From Sphingobium trunci (GTDB taxonomy: Bacteria; Pseudomonadota; Alphaproteobacteria; Sphingomonadales; Sphingomonadaceae), in NCBI RefSeq assembly GCF_022664535.1, contig NZ_JAKUJY010000004.1:1-64000 (forward strand): a DNA stretch of 64,000 bases, in the 5' to 3' direction. A program made the position numbers and the translations under genes. Every line of letters begins with the position of its first letter. Positions within the stretch are counted from its first letter, which is position 1. The notes under the pieces were generated by a model, which had not been told where the DNA came from, ran no database searches, and saw only the letters and a program-made list of their open reading frames with translations. Below, one piece after another: positions 7,721 through 16,799 of the stretch.

Positions 7721-9661
7721 ATGCCGTACAAAGCACCGCCAGAAATATCCTGCCATGTTCCGGCCGGACTATGGACCAGGGGGCTGATCACGGCCGCGCT
7801 GCTTGCCGGGGCCGGCCAGAGCATCGCCGCTCATGCCAATGTGGTCAGCGCCTGTTCGGGCGTCAGCCTGCCCAAATCGGTGCTGACCCAGACCATCGGG
7901 GACGTCATCACGCCCGTGCTGGCGCCCGTGGAATCGACGCTGAACTCCCTGCCGCTCGTGAATATCGATCTGGGTATCAGTTCTGCACTGAGCAACGCGG
8001 CTTCGGGCGCACCGATCAACCTCCAGGTGCTCGACATCAACGGCAATGCCGTCAACCTGCTCGCCGACCCGACCTGTGAGACCACGTCGGACAGTTTCAG
8101 CCTTCTGACGCCGAAGGGCATCTCCTTCGGCGGCAACAAGATAACGGGATTGGGCACGCCCGGTCTGGAAGCCAATGCCGGCGAACTGGACGCCATCGCC
8201 ATCGGCAATCTCGCCAATACCTCCATCGGCGCATTCAACGCGGTTGCGATCGGTTCGGGCGCATCGGTGACGCATGCCGGCAGCGTCGCGCTGGGATCGG
8301 GATCGGTCGCCAATGGGTCGACGCTCAATCTGCCCGCCTATCTCGTCGGCGGCACGGCCAGTGCGGAGGTGAATATCGGCGCGCGCCGCATCACCGGGCT
8401 GGCCGCCGGCGCCAATCCGACCGATGCCGTTAATGTCGCCCAGTTGCAGGCGGTCAACGACGCGCTGGGCACGCTGGCGGGCAATGCCGTGCAATATGAC
8501 AGTGGCGCGCGCACGCTCGTCACCTTGCAGGGGGCTTCGGGCACGCGGATCACCAATCTCAGTCCCGGGACCGTCAGCGCCACCAGCACGGACGCGATCA
8601 ATGGGTCGCAGCTTCAGGCCACGAACGATCAGGTGGCCCAGAACAGCACGGCGATCGCCCAGCTCGGCTATGATCTGGCGGTGCTGAGCGATCTGGCGGT
8701 CAAATATCAGGACAGCACGAAATCCAGCATCATCCTGGGCGGCGTGAGCGGCACCACGATCGGCAACCTGTCACCCGGCAGCGCTGGCAAGGATGCGGTG
8801 AACATATCGCAATTGACCAGTGCCTCCAACGGCGGCGGGGGCGGAGGGGGAACGTCCCAGGACGCGCTTCCCTACGACCCCGCCGTCCAGGCCTATAATG
8901 CGGCGCGCGGTGGTATCGATCAGCAGATCACCGGGGTCGCCGCCGGAAATCTGAGTGCCAGCTCGACCGATGCGGTGAACGGCGCGCAACTTTACGCCAC
9001 CAATGTGCAACTGGCCTATAATATGACCGCCATCACCGATATTCAGGAAGGGCGGGCCGGTTTCCTTCAGGTCAATAACAGTTCCGGCTATGCCAAACCC
9101 GTCGCCAGCGGAACGGATGCGATGGCCGCGGGCGCGGGCGCTGTAGCCTCCGGCGGCAACAGCATGGCTGTCGGCACGCTCGCGGAGGCGCTGGCGCCAT
9201 CGAGCGTCGCGCTTGGCTACGCATCCGTGGCCGATCGGGCGAACAGCGTATCGGTGGGCAGCGCGGGAAGCGAGCGGCAGATCACCCATGTGGCGGACGG
9301 CACGTCGGCGACGGATGCGGTCAACCTGCGCCAGCTGCAAGGCGGCATGGGACAGGCGGTGGATGCCGCCAATGCCTATACGGACATTCGGTTCAACCTG
9401 TTGAACAGTGGCCTGCGCGATCTGCGCCGCGATGCGGAGGGTGGCACGGCGGCGGCGATGGCCATGGCCGGCATCCCGCAATTTTCGGAAGCGGGGACCG
9501 GCACGCTGGGCTTCGGCATGAGCAGTTGGCAGGGTGAACATGCCATCGCCATGGGCCTGTCCAAGGTGTCGGACAATGGCCGCCTCATCGTCCGCGCGGC
9601 CGCCACCTACAACAGCCGCAATCAGGGGGGTGCCAATGCTGGTTTCGGTGTCGCATTCTAA
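7721..9661 (+). CDS. Trimeric autotransporter adhesin (YadA-like)
   Basis: A 646-residue type Vc autotransporter. A signal peptide covers about residues 1-38. YadA head repeats (AIAIG, AVAIGSGAS, SVALGSGS) lie near 160-200. Five neck motifs of the DAVNxxQL type lie near 222-250, 275-306, 345-367, 400-428 and 520-546, and a Gly-rich linker near 370-378. A second head patch (SMAVGTLA, SVALGYAS) precedes a C-terminal YadA anchor (about 560-646) ending in Phe. There is no in-frame start upstream because of a TGA at 7688. It trimerises in the outer membrane and mediates adhesion. The last 26 bases overlap the OmpA/BamE-like gene. Confidence 0.9.
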   Translation: MPYKAPPEISCHVPAGLWTRGLITAALLAGAGQSIAAHANVVSACSGVSLPKSVLTQTIGDVITPVLAPVESTLNSLPLVNIDLGISSALSNAASGAPINLQVLDINGNAVNLLADPTCETTSDSFSLLTPKGISFGGNKITGLGTPGLEANAGELDAIAIGNLANTSIGAFNAVAIGSGASVTHAGSVALGSGSVANGSTLNLPAYLVGGTASAEVNIGARRITGLAAGANPTDAVNVAQLQAVNDALGTLAGNAVQYDSGARTLVTLQGASGTRITNLSPGTVSATSTDAINGSQLQATNDQVAQNSTAIAQLGYDLAVLSDLAVKYQDSTKSSIILGGVSGTTIGNLSPGSAGKDAVNISQLTSASNGGGGGGGTSQDALPYDPAVQAYNAARGGIDQQITGVAAGNLSASSTDAVNGAQLYATNVQLAYNMTAITDIQEGRAGFLQVNNSSGYAKPVASGTDAMAAGAGAVASGGNSMAVGTLAEALAPSSVALGYASVADRANSVSVGSAGSERQITHVADGTSATDAVNLRQLQGGMGQAVDAANAYTDIRFNLLNSGLRDLRRDAEGGTAAAMAMAGIPQFSEAGTGTLGFGMSSWQGEHAIAMGLSKVSDNGRLIVRAAATYNSRNQGGANAGFGVAF

Positions 9662-10439
9662 GCGCGGCTGGTGCCTTTGCGGGCTGATGCTGGCGCTGTC
9701 GGCAATGCAGGCGCGGGCGGCCGAGCCTGTATTCCTGCCCGACATCGCGCCCGCGTCGGATTTTCCCGACCCCGCTCACGCAACCCGCCGGGAGGGCCTT
9801 TTCCTGCCCATCGAAATGCCGCGTCTGCTGACGCCGGGCATGACCAAGAAACAGGCCTATGCCTTGCTGGGCGTGCCGCATTTCCATGAGGGCCTGTTTG
9901 GTGAACGCAGGTGGAATTATATCCTCAATTTCTACACGGGATCGGGAACGGCCTACCGGATATGCCGCCTGCAACTGCGCTGGGGCCGCCATATGCGGCT
10001 GGAAGGGATGGCGTGGAGCAGCGAGGATTGCCGGGCCGCCGTCTATCCCGTACCCGAAAAGCGCGACATGCTTGTCCCGCAGCCGCCGGTCCGGACGCCG
10101 GAGGCGCCTTCGCTCACCTTCTATTTCGATTTCGACAAGGCGGATCTGAGTGAAAAGGCCTATCGGGATCTGACGGCCTTTGTCGCGGCAAACCCGGGCC
10201 CCGGCCGCAAATTGTCCATCATCGGCTTTACCGACGGGGCGGGCCCCGACGCCTATAATGACCGGCTGAGCCTCAGGCGAGCGGACATGGTGGCGAAAAG
10301 CCTGGTTGCGCTGGGCGTGGCTCTGCCCGATTTGCAGATTTCCGGTGCGGGAGAAAGATCTCCGGCTCGAGAGGCGGAAGATGGGATGAGGGAGCCCCTG
10401 AACCGGCGGGTCGTGGTGAGGGCCATGAGCGGGTCCTGA
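9636..10439 (+). CDS. OmpA-family protein with BamE-like domain (TpgA-like adhesin partner)
   Basis: A 267-residue protein. Residues 1-28 are a signal peptide ending in ARA. A SmpA/OmlA (BamE)-like segment near 60-95 reads LTPGMTKKQAYALLGVP. A C-terminal OmpA peptidoglycan-binding domain (about 158-267) contains FYFDFDKADLS, FTDGAG and the NRRVVV ending. The ATG at 9636 follows six G residues and lies 26 bases inside the adhesin gene, so translation is coupled. The same combination occurs in TpgA, which joins the Acinetobacter adhesin AtaA to peptidoglycan. By analogy this protein would anchor the upstream trimer to the cell wall. Confidence 0.82.
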   Translation: MLVSVSHSKRGWCLCGLMLALSAMQARAAEPVFLPDIAPASDFPDPAHATRREGLFLPIEMPRLLTPGMTKKQAYALLGVPHFHEGLFGERRWNYILNFYTGSGTAYRICRLQLRWGRHMRLEGMAWSSEDCRAAVYPVPEKRDMLVPQPPVRTPEAPSLTFYFDFDKADLSEKAYRDLTAFVAANPGPGRKLSIIGFTDGAGPDAYNDRLSLRRADMVAKSLVALGVALPDLQISGAGERSPAREAEDGMREPLNRRVVVRAMSGS

Positions 10440-10467
10440 CGCCAAAGGCGGGGGCCTGCTGATGCGG

Positions 10468-11118
10468 TCATGAACGGGGGGCCAGACCGCTGGTGACGAT
10501 ATCGACCAGGGAGGCAGCGATTTCCTCCGCACTTTTCGGCCCGGCCGGATCGTGCCAGCGCGCGGGCCAGTTGAGCGCGCCCGCCAGCGTGAAGGCGGTG
10601 AACTTCACATCGGCCGGCGCGATCGAACCGTCCGCAATGCCCGCCTCGATCAGGCCGCGCAGCGCCAGATCAATGTCCCGCTTGCTGGCGCGGAACCGGA
10701 CGGCGGCCTCCGGCGAGAGCGATTCATCGCCGGTCCGCACCATGCAACGGCCGAAATCGTCCATGTTGATCCGCGCATATTGGACCAGGAACCGCCGCAG
10801 CCGCTCCAGCCCGCTGCCCGGCTCGCCCCCGGCCGCCTCGGCTGCCCGGCGCAGGGGTTCCAGCCCACGCGTCACGCATTCGATCAGCACCTGTTCCTTG
10901 TTGCCCAGATAATGATAGATTGTCGGCTTGCTGACGCCCAGCGAGGCCGCCACATCGTCCAGCGAGGTCGCATGAAAGCCGCGCGCATTGAACATGCGGA
11001 CCGCCGCGCGCAGCACGGCCTCCCGCTTTTCTTCCCTGTCCCTGATCTTTTCCTCGCGCGTCCTGAACGGGGAGGGCGTCGCCGGGGCGTCCGGGCGGAT
11101 GGGGGCATTGCCGGGCAA
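10468..11118 (-). CDS. TetR/AcrR-family transcriptional regulator
   Basis: A 216-residue repressor-type regulator. The N-terminal helix-turn-helix reads SLDDVAASLGVSKPTIYHYLGNKE and the C-terminal part is a ligand-binding helical bundle. The best start is a TTG at 11118 preceded by AAAGGAG with 6-base spacing. An upstream ATG at 11175 would put a perfect operator-like palindrome (11169-11180) inside the coding region. It is divergent from an acetyl-CoA acetyltransferase, which it probably controls together with itself. It is convergent with the OmpA-like gene. Confidence 0.85.
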   Translation of the reverse strand: MPGNAPIRPDAPATPSPFRTREEKIRDREEKREAVLRAAVRMFNARGFHATSLDDVAASLGVSKPTIYHYLGNKEQVLIECVTRGLEPLRRAAEAAGGEPGSGLERLRRFLVQYARINMDDFGRCMVRTGDESLSPEAAVRFRASKRDIDLALRGLIEAGIADGSIAPADVKFTAFTLAGALNWPARWHDPAGPKSAEEIAASLVDIVTSGLAPRS

Positions 11119-11140
11119 TGAAAACTCCTTTGCCCCACCA

Positions 11141-11180
11141 TTGACAAGAAACGCAGCAATAAGCAATATACTCACGAGTA
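11141..11180 (+). promoter_or_regulatory. Promoter and TetR-type operator upstream of thiolase
   Basis: TTGACA at 11141-11146 is followed by a 17-base spacer and CAATAT at 11164-11169. The palindrome TACTC-AC-GAGTA covers 11169-11180, at the end of the -10 element. The position fits repression of the downstream acetyltransferase by the divergent TetR protein. Binding is inferred. Confidence 0.5.
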
Positions 11181-11276
11181 GATAAAGGCGAACGGGTCCG
11201 TGCCATCAAGGTCCGGCTCCCCATCCGATCGTCAGCGCACGGGCGTCGCGCCCGGTCTTTGAAAGGTATCTCCGTC

Positions 11277-12461
11277 ATGCAGAATGATCCTGTCGTCATC
11301 GCGGGCTATGCCCGGACCCCCATGGGCGGATTCCAGGGCGTGCTCTCGCCGCTCAAGGCCACCGATCTGGGCGCGGCGGCGGTGAAGGCGGCCGTCGAGC
11401 GTGCCGGGGTCGCGACCGATGCGGTCGACCGCATCTATATGGGCTGCGTACTGCCTGCCGGGCTGGGGCAGGCGCCCGCGCGCCAGGCCGCGCTGGGCGC
11501 GGGCCTTGGCCTCAACACCGAAGCGACCACGGTGAACAAGATGTGCGGATCGGGGATGCAGGCGGCGATCATGGCACATGAGGCGCTTTCCGCCGGTGCC
11601 GCGGACGTCGTGATCGCGGGCGGGATGGAAAGCATGACCAACGCGCCCTATGCCCTGCCCAAGCATCGCGGGGGAGCGCGTATCGGCCATGACCGGATCG
11701 TCGACACGATGATGATGGACGGGCTGGAGGATGCCTATGAGCCGGGCAAGGCGATGGGCGTCTTCGCCGAGGAGGCGGTGCGCGACTATCAGTTCAGCCG
11801 GGCCGAGCAGGATGATTATGCGATCCGTTCGCTCACCCGCGCCAATGAGGCCATCGCCAGCGGCGCCTTTGCCCGCGAGATCGCGCCGGTCACGGTTGCC
11901 GGACGCGGCGGCGACAGCGTGGTCGATACCGACGAACAGCCCGGCAAGGCGCGGCCGGACAAGATTCCCTCGCTCAAGCCCGCCTTCGTCAAGGACGGCA
12001 CGATCACGGCCGCCAATGCCTCCTCCATTTCGGACGGCGCGGCGGCGCTGGTGATGACGCGGCAGAGCGTTGCCCAAAAACTGGGCCTGCCCATCGTGGC
12101 GAAGGTCGTCGCCACTGCCGCCCACGCCCATGAGCCCGCCAAATTCACCACCGCGCCGGTCCCAGCCATGCGCAAGGCGCTGGAAAAGGCCGGATGGTCG
12201 GTGGACGATGTCGACCTGTTCGAAGTGAACGAGGCCTTTGCCGTGGTGGCGATGATCGCGGCGAGGGAACTCAACATTCCGGCGGAGAAGCTGAACGTCA
12301 ACGGCGGCGCGACGGCGCTCGGCCATCCCATCGGCGCGTCGGGCGCGCGTATCCTGGCGACGCTGATCGCCGCGCTGGAGAATAGGGGGCTGAAGCGCGG
12401 CGTCGCGAGCCTCTGCATCGGCGGCGGCGAAGCGACGGCCATGGCGGTCGAGCTGGTCTGA
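11277..12461 (+). CDS. Acetyl-CoA acetyltransferase (thiolase)
   Basis: A 394-residue degradative/biosynthetic thiolase that condenses two acetyl-CoA or cleaves 3-oxoacyl-CoA. The complete triad is visible with standard numbering: nucleophile Cys90 in NKMCGSGM, His350 in ATALGHPIGASG, and Cys380 in CIGGGEATA. The ATG at 11277 follows GAAAGG; an in-frame TTG at 11259 is unlikely. It is probably regulated by the divergent TetR protein. It could serve PHB synthesis or the final step of the acyl-CoA pathways in this region. No phaB or phaC neighbour is present. Confidence 0.92.
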   Translation: MQNDPVVIAGYARTPMGGFQGVLSPLKATDLGAAAVKAAVERAGVATDAVDRIYMGCVLPAGLGQAPARQAALGAGLGLNTEATTVNKMCGSGMQAAIMAHEALSAGAADVVIAGGMESMTNAPYALPKHRGGARIGHDRIVDTMMMDGLEDAYEPGKAMGVFAEEAVRDYQFSRAEQDDYAIRSLTRANEAIASGAFAREIAPVTVAGRGGDSVVDTDEQPGKARPDKIPSLKPAFVKDGTITAANASSISDGAAALVMTRQSVAQKLGLPIVAKVVATAAHAHEPAKFTTAPVPAMRKALEKAGWSVDDVDLFEVNEAFAVVAMIAARELNIPAEKLNVNGGATALGHPIGASGARILATLIAALENRGLKRGVASLCIGGGEATAMAVELV

Positions 12462-12469
12462 CCGGGATC

Positions 12470-12504
12470 GACGGCGGGCTCCGCTGCAGCAGGCCCGCTC
12501 CGTC
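12470..12504. terminator. Bidirectional hairpin between convergent genes
   Basis: GCGGGC at 12474-12479 pairs with GCCCGC at 12493-12498, extended below a two-base bulge by GACG/CGTC. The stem sits between the stops of the thiolase and the alpha-glucosidase and is followed on the plus strand by TATTCT. There is no long U run. Confidence 0.5.
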
Positions 12505-14102
12505 TATTCTGCCTTCGCGACCAGGCCGGAGGTGGCGGGCAAATGCCAGGCCTCCGCGCCGCCGGTGGAGAGCAGCGGCGTCCACCCCCCGGCATCGCGC
12601 GGCTTCCATGCCCACGCCTTGTCGCCCAGGTTGAAGACGCAGAGCATCCGTTCGTCGCCCCGCGCCCGTTCGAACGCCAGAAGACCATCCGGCGCGTCGA
12701 GAAAATCGATCGTCCCCGCGCGCAGGGCGGGCGATCCGTTGCGCAGGGCCAGCACCTTGCGGGTCCAGTGGAGCAGGGAATCCGGCTGCGCCTCCTGCAC
12801 ATCCACCGCCAGCGCGCGATGCGCTTCCCCGACCGGCAGCCAGGGCCGGGTACTGGAAAAGCCGAGATAGGGCGCATCCGACCGCCACGGCATCGGCGTC
12901 CGCGCCCCGTCGCGGGACAGGGTCAGCGGCCAGTTGGCGATGGCTTCGGGGTCCTGCAGGTCCTCAAAGGCGATGTCGACCTGCGGCAGCCCCAGTTCCT
13001 CGCCATAATAGAGGAAGATATTGCCGCGCAGGCATGCGAGCAGCAGCATCTTCATCCGGCAATAGACGGTCGGGTCCGCCCCCTTGGCCCAGCGTGACAC
13101 GGCGCGCGGCGCATCGTGATTTTCAAATGCCCAGCTGGGCCAGCCCGTCCCGGTTTCGGCGGGCCATTTGACCAGCGCCGTCTTGAGAAATTGAGCGGTC
13201 AGTTCCGGCGCATAGAGAAAGTCGAAGCCATAGGCGGTGTTCAGCCGGTCGTTGCCGCGGGTAAAGGCCTTCATCTCCACGTCGCTATTGTCGCCCCCGA
13301 CCTCGGCGACGGTGAACCGGTCCTCATATTCGTCGAAGACCTGCCGCACCTTCTCCAGAAACAGGGGAATGTCGGGATGGCTCTGGCTGTATTTCTTGAT
13401 CTGGAAGTCGAAGGGGCGCGTGCGGACCTTCCCATTGTCGGGCGCGGGCGGATTGTCGCGCAGTTTGGGGTCGTGCATCGAATGGTTGATCGCATCGATG
13501 CGGAAACCGTCCACGCCCCGGTCCAGCCAGAAGCGCACGATATCGAATATCCGATGCTGCACCGGCGCATGATGCAGGTGCAGTTGCGGCTGCTCGCGCA
13601 GGAACTGGTGCATATAATATTGCCTGCGCCGCGCATCCCAGGTCCAGGCCGGGCCGCCGAATACCGACTGCCAGTTGTTGGGCGGCGATCCGTCCGGCTT
13701 GGGATCGGCCCAGACATACCAGTCGGCCTTGGGATTGTCCCGGCTGGAGCGGCTTTCGATGAACCAGTCATGCTCGTCGGAGGTGTGCGCCCAGACCTGA
13801 TCCACGATGATGCGCAGGCCAAGCTCATGTGCCCGGGCCACCAGCGCGTCGAAATCCGCCAGCGTGCCGAAGATCGGATCGACGTCGCAATAATCCGACA
13901 CGTCATAGCCGAAATCGCGCATCGGGCTCCTGAAGAAGGGCGACAGCCAGATCGCGTCCACGCCCAGCGATGCCACATAGGGCAGATGGGCGGTGATGCC
14001 GTTGAGATCGCCGATGCCATCCCCATTGGAATCGGCAAAGCTGCGCGGATAGATCTGATATATGGCGGCGCCGCGCCACCAGGGGAGAGCGGGATCGGTC
14101 AT
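12504..14102 (-). CDS. Alpha-glucosidase, glycoside hydrolase family 13
   Basis: A 532-residue cytoplasmic GH13 enzyme hydrolysing terminal alpha-glucosyl bonds of maltose-, isomaltose- or sucrose-like sugars. The (beta/alpha)8 barrel begins at WWRGAAIYQIYPRSF. The catalytic nucleophile Asp203 is in DGFRIDAIN, the acid/base Glu267 in VAEVGGDN, and the transition-state Asp330 in FENHD. The usual QPDLN motif reads QPQLH, as in some proteobacterial alpha-glucosidases. There is no signal peptide. No sugar transporter or LacI regulator lies nearby, so it stands alone among catabolic genes. Confidence 0.9.
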   Translation of the reverse strand: MTDPALPWWRGAAIYQIYPRSFADSNGDGIGDLNGITAHLPYVASLGVDAIWLSPFFRSPMRDFGYDVSDYCDVDPIFGTLADFDALVARAHELGLRIIVDQVWAHTSDEHDWFIESRSSRDNPKADWYVWADPKPDGSPPNNWQSVFGGPAWTWDARRRQYYMHQFLREQPQLHLHHAPVQHRIFDIVRFWLDRGVDGFRIDAINHSMHDPKLRDNPPAPDNGKVRTRPFDFQIKKYSQSHPDIPLFLEKVRQVFDEYEDRFTVAEVGGDNSDVEMKAFTRGNDRLNTAYGFDFLYAPELTAQFLKTALVKWPAETGTGWPSWAFENHDAPRAVSRWAKGADPTVYCRMKMLLLACLRGNIFLYYGEELGLPQVDIAFEDLQDPEAIANWPLTLSRDGARTPMPWRSDAPYLGFSSTRPWLPVGEAHRALAVDVQEAQPDSLLHWTRKVLALRNGSPALRAGTIDFLDAPDGLLAFERARGDERMLCVFNLGDKAWAWKPRDAGGWTPLLSTGGAEAWHLPATSGLVAKAE

Positions 14103-14524
14103 CGGGGCAAGGCACTCCGGACAGCGGGGGCGCTATGGTTGAGAAGAAGGCGGCGAGGGGCGGGCTGGGTGCCGGAGCGGTCGATCATCTCCGCGATCCG
14201 GCACGGATGCTCGGTCATCAGATCGTCCAGACCCATAAAGTCCCCCATGGTCGAACTCTCGTCCGAAAAGCCCGTCGCGCCGCAATCATGATAGTGGCGC
14301 GGATCGTTGTGCCAAGCGGGGAATTTCAGCCTGTTGCACCAGGACCGCGATTGCCGTCTCCTGGCAAGGCAGACATGTTCTGCAACAGCTTTGGCGTGTC
14401 ATGCAAAACTTATGGCACGTGCTGCCAATGATATGGCGCAATGCCGTGGCTACTTCTCGTCATGAGGCGCGGATCATGTTCCTGCGCTGGATGGATTTCT
14501 CATTGGAAGGAACGGATCGGACAG
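14103..14524. other. 422-base intergenic region with nested inverted repeats
   Basis: No convincing gene was seen between the divergent glucosidase and SDR genes. Exact arms CTGTTGCA (14331-14338) and TGCAACAG (14381-14388) enclose CCAGGA (14339-14344) and TCCTGG (14359-14364). A further repeat, TGGCA-CGTGC-TGCCA, lies at 14413-14427. These could be binding sites for the AraC protein encoded at the end of the downstream operon, or leader RNA structure. The promoter was not identified. Confidence 0.4.
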
Positions 14525-15358
14525 ATGGTCAAAGTCGCACTCGTCACAGGCGCCTCCTCCGGCATCGGGGAGGCCACGGTTCTCAAGCTTCAGGCGCTTG
14601 GCTATACCGTCTACGGCGCCGCCCGCCGGGTCGATCGCATGCAGCATCTGGCCCAGTCCGGCATCCGCGTGCTGGAGATGGACGTCACCGACGATGCTTC
14701 CATGCAGGCGGGGATCGACGCGATCATCGGCGAAGCGGGCCGCATCGACGTGCTCGTCAACAATGCCGGTTACGGCTCCTACGGCGCGATCGAGGATGTC
14801 CCGATGGAGGAGGGGCGCGCCCAGTTCGACGTCAATGTGTTCGGCGCTGTCCGGCTGATCCAGCTCGCGCTGCCGCATATGCGGGCGCAGCGATCGGGCA
14901 CGATCGTCAACATCACCTCGATGGGCGGCAAGATCCATACACCGCTGGGCGCCTGGTATCATGGCACCAAATTCGCGCTGGAGGCCATGAGCGACTGTTT
15001 GCGCATGGAGGTGCAGCCCTTCGGCATCGACGTCGTCGTGATCGAGCCGGGCGGGATCAGGACCGAATGGGCCGGTATCGCCGCGGACAAGCTGCGCGCC
15101 ACGTCGGGCCATGGCCCCTATGCGCCGCAGGCCAATGCCATGGCGGTTTCCATGGTCGGCGAGGCGAGCGTGAAGCGTCAGTCGCCGCCTCAACTCATCG
15201 CCGATACGATTGGCAAGGCCGTCACCGCGAGGAAGCCCAAGACGCGCTATGCGGTCGGCTTTGGCGCCAAGCCGATGATCTTCCTGCGCGGCCTTCTGTC
15301 CGACCGTGCCTTTGACGGGCTGATGCGTCAGGCCACCGGCATCTCGAAGGTTTTGTAA
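14525..15358 (+). CDS. Short-chain dehydrogenase/reductase
   Basis: A 277-residue classical SDR. TGASSGIG lies at residues 8-15, an NNAG motif in VLVNNAGYG, and the active site Tyr145/Lys149 in WYHGTK. The longer C-terminus, with ARKPKTRYAVG, is typical of SDRs acting on lipophilic alcohols. The frame opens at 14441, but the ATG at 14525 gives the standard N-terminus; its Shine-Dalgarno (GGAAGGAA) is somewhat distant. It heads an operon with an aldehyde dehydrogenase 16 bases downstream and an AraC regulator. The pair suggests alcohol to aldehyde to acid oxidation. Confidence 0.87.
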   Translation: MVKVALVTGASSGIGEATVLKLQALGYTVYGAARRVDRMQHLAQSGIRVLEMDVTDDASMQAGIDAIIGEAGRIDVLVNNAGYGSYGAIEDVPMEEGRAQFDVNVFGAVRLIQLALPHMRAQRSGTIVNITSMGGKIHTPLGAWYHGTKFALEAMSDCLRMEVQPFGIDVVVIEPGGIRTEWAGIAADKLRATSGHGPYAPQANAMAVSMVGEASVKRQSPPQLIADTIGKAVTARKPKTRYAVGFGAKPMIFLRGLLSDRAFDGLMRQATGISKVL

Positions 15359-15374
15359 ATCCAAGGAATGATGG

Positions 15375-16799
15375 ATGCGTGATATTCTGAACCATTATAT
15401 CGACGGGGACTGGGTCGCTTCCACCGGGGAAGGGATGCAGGACATCGTCGATCCGTCGACCGGCCATGTGTCGGGCCGCCTGATCCTTGGGACCGCGGAG
15501 GATGTGGAGCGGGCCGTTGCGGCGGCGCGGCGCGCTTTCCCCGGCTATGCGCGCGTCGGCGTGCAGGACCGCGTGGCATTGCTCCATCGCATCGCCGATC
15601 TGCATGAGGCGCGGGTCGAGGACATGGCGCAGGCGGTGACCGCCGATATCGGCATGCCCATCGCCTTTGCCCGCATGACGGTTGCGGCGGGCGCAGGGCA
15701 GTTCCGTTCGCTGGCGAAGGCGCTGCCGGATTATCACTTCGCCCTCGACCAGGGCGGCACCCGGATCGTGAGGGAGCCGATCGGCGTCGCCGGACTGATC
15801 CCGCCATGGAACTATCCCGCGCTCCAGTCGGCGGAAAAGATCGCCCCGGCCCTGGCGGCGGGCTGCACCATGATCCTCAAGCCCGGCACGCCCTTCACCA
15901 ACCAGGTGCTGGCCGAAATCCTGCATGAGGCGGGCGTGCCCAGGGGCGTGTTCAATCTGGTGAACGGGCGCGGATCGGTGATCGGCACCGCGCTCAGCCG
16001 TCATGCCGACGTCGACATGATCGCCTTTACCGGATCGACCGGCGTTGGCATCCAGGTGCAGAAGGACGCCGCCGAAACGGTCAAGCGCGTCAGCCTGGAA
16101 CTGGGCGGCAAGTCGCCGCACATCATCCTGCCGGACGCGGACTTCAAAGCCGCCGCGCAGGGAGCGGTGGCCAAGGTCATGAGCAATAGCGGCCAGACCT
16201 GCGCCGCCCCCACCCGGACCTTGATCCCGCGCGCGCGCAAGGCCGAACTGGAGGCGCTGATCCTTGGGGCGGCCGAAGCGATCCGGGTCGGCGATCCGCT
16301 GGCGGACATGTTCATGGGACCGGTCGCCAACGAAGCGCAGTGGCATACGGTGCAGCGCTACATCCAGTCCGGCATCGACGAAGGCGCGACGCTGCTCTGC
16401 GGCGGGCCGGGGCATCCCGAAGGGCGGGACGAGCGCTGCGCAGGGGGCTGGTTCGTCCGTCCGACCGTCTTCACCGACGTCGGCAACGGCATGAAGATCG
16501 CCCGCGAGGAGATTTTCGGGCCGGTCATGTCGCTGATCGCCTATGACTCGGTGGACGAGGCCGTCGCCATCGCCAACGACACGCCCTTCGGCCTTGCCGC
16601 CTATGTCGATGGCGGCGACGAGGCCCTTGTCCAGAGCGTCGCCGGGCAGTTGCGCGCGGGTCAGGTCATGCTGAATGGCGCGAATCCCGATCTTCAGGCT
16701 CCGTTCGGCGGCTACAAGCAATCGGGCAATGGACGCATCTGGGGTCTTGCGGGGCTGGAGGAATATCTGGAGACTAAGGCCATGGTAGGAATCCGCTGA
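15375..16799 (+). CDS. Aldehyde dehydrogenase (NAD(P)+)
   Basis: A 474-residue ALDH-superfamily enzyme oxidising an aldehyde to a carboxylate. The catalytic general base Glu242 is in ELGGKSP and the nucleophile Cys276 in SGQTCAAP, with the usual 34-residue spacing. The cofactor motif FTGSTGVG and the C-terminal EEIFGPV and PFGGYKQSG motifs are present. It lies between an SDR and an AraC regulator whose ATG overlaps its stop by one base. The three genes look like an inducible alcohol-oxidation operon. The substrate is unknown. Confidence 0.93.
   Translation: MRDILNHYIDGDWVASTGEGMQDIVDPSTGHVSGRLILGTAEDVERAVAAARRAFPGYARVGVQDRVALLHRIADLHEARVEDMAQAVTADIGMPIAFARMTVAAGAGQFRSLAKALPDYHFALDQGGTRIVREPIGVAGLIPPWNYPALQSAEKIAPALAAGCTMILKPGTPFTNQVLAEILHEAGVPRGVFNLVNGRGSVIGTALSRHADVDMIAFTGSTGVGIQVQKDAAETVKRVSLELGGKSPHIILPDADFKAAAQGAVAKVMSNSGQTCAAPTRTLIPRARKAELEALILGAAEAIRVGDPLADMFMGPVANEAQWHTVQRYIQSGIDEGATLLCGGPGHPEGRDERCAGGWFVRPTVFTDVGNGMKIAREEIFGPVMSLIAYDSVDEAVAIANDTPFGLAAYVDGGDEALVQSVAGQLRAGQVMLNGANPDLQAPFGGYKQSGNGRIWGLAGLEEYLETKAMVGIR

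Noticed and set aside
13116-14291. Plus-strand open frame of 391 codons opposite the alpha-glucosidase
   Set aside because: Shadow of the GH13 gene, which has all three catalytic acids in the correct frame.
14413-14427. Sigma-54 (-24/-12) promoter before the SDR-ALDH operon
   Set aside because: TGGCACG is present but the TTGC element at the required spacing is missing. The sequence is better described as an inverted repeat.
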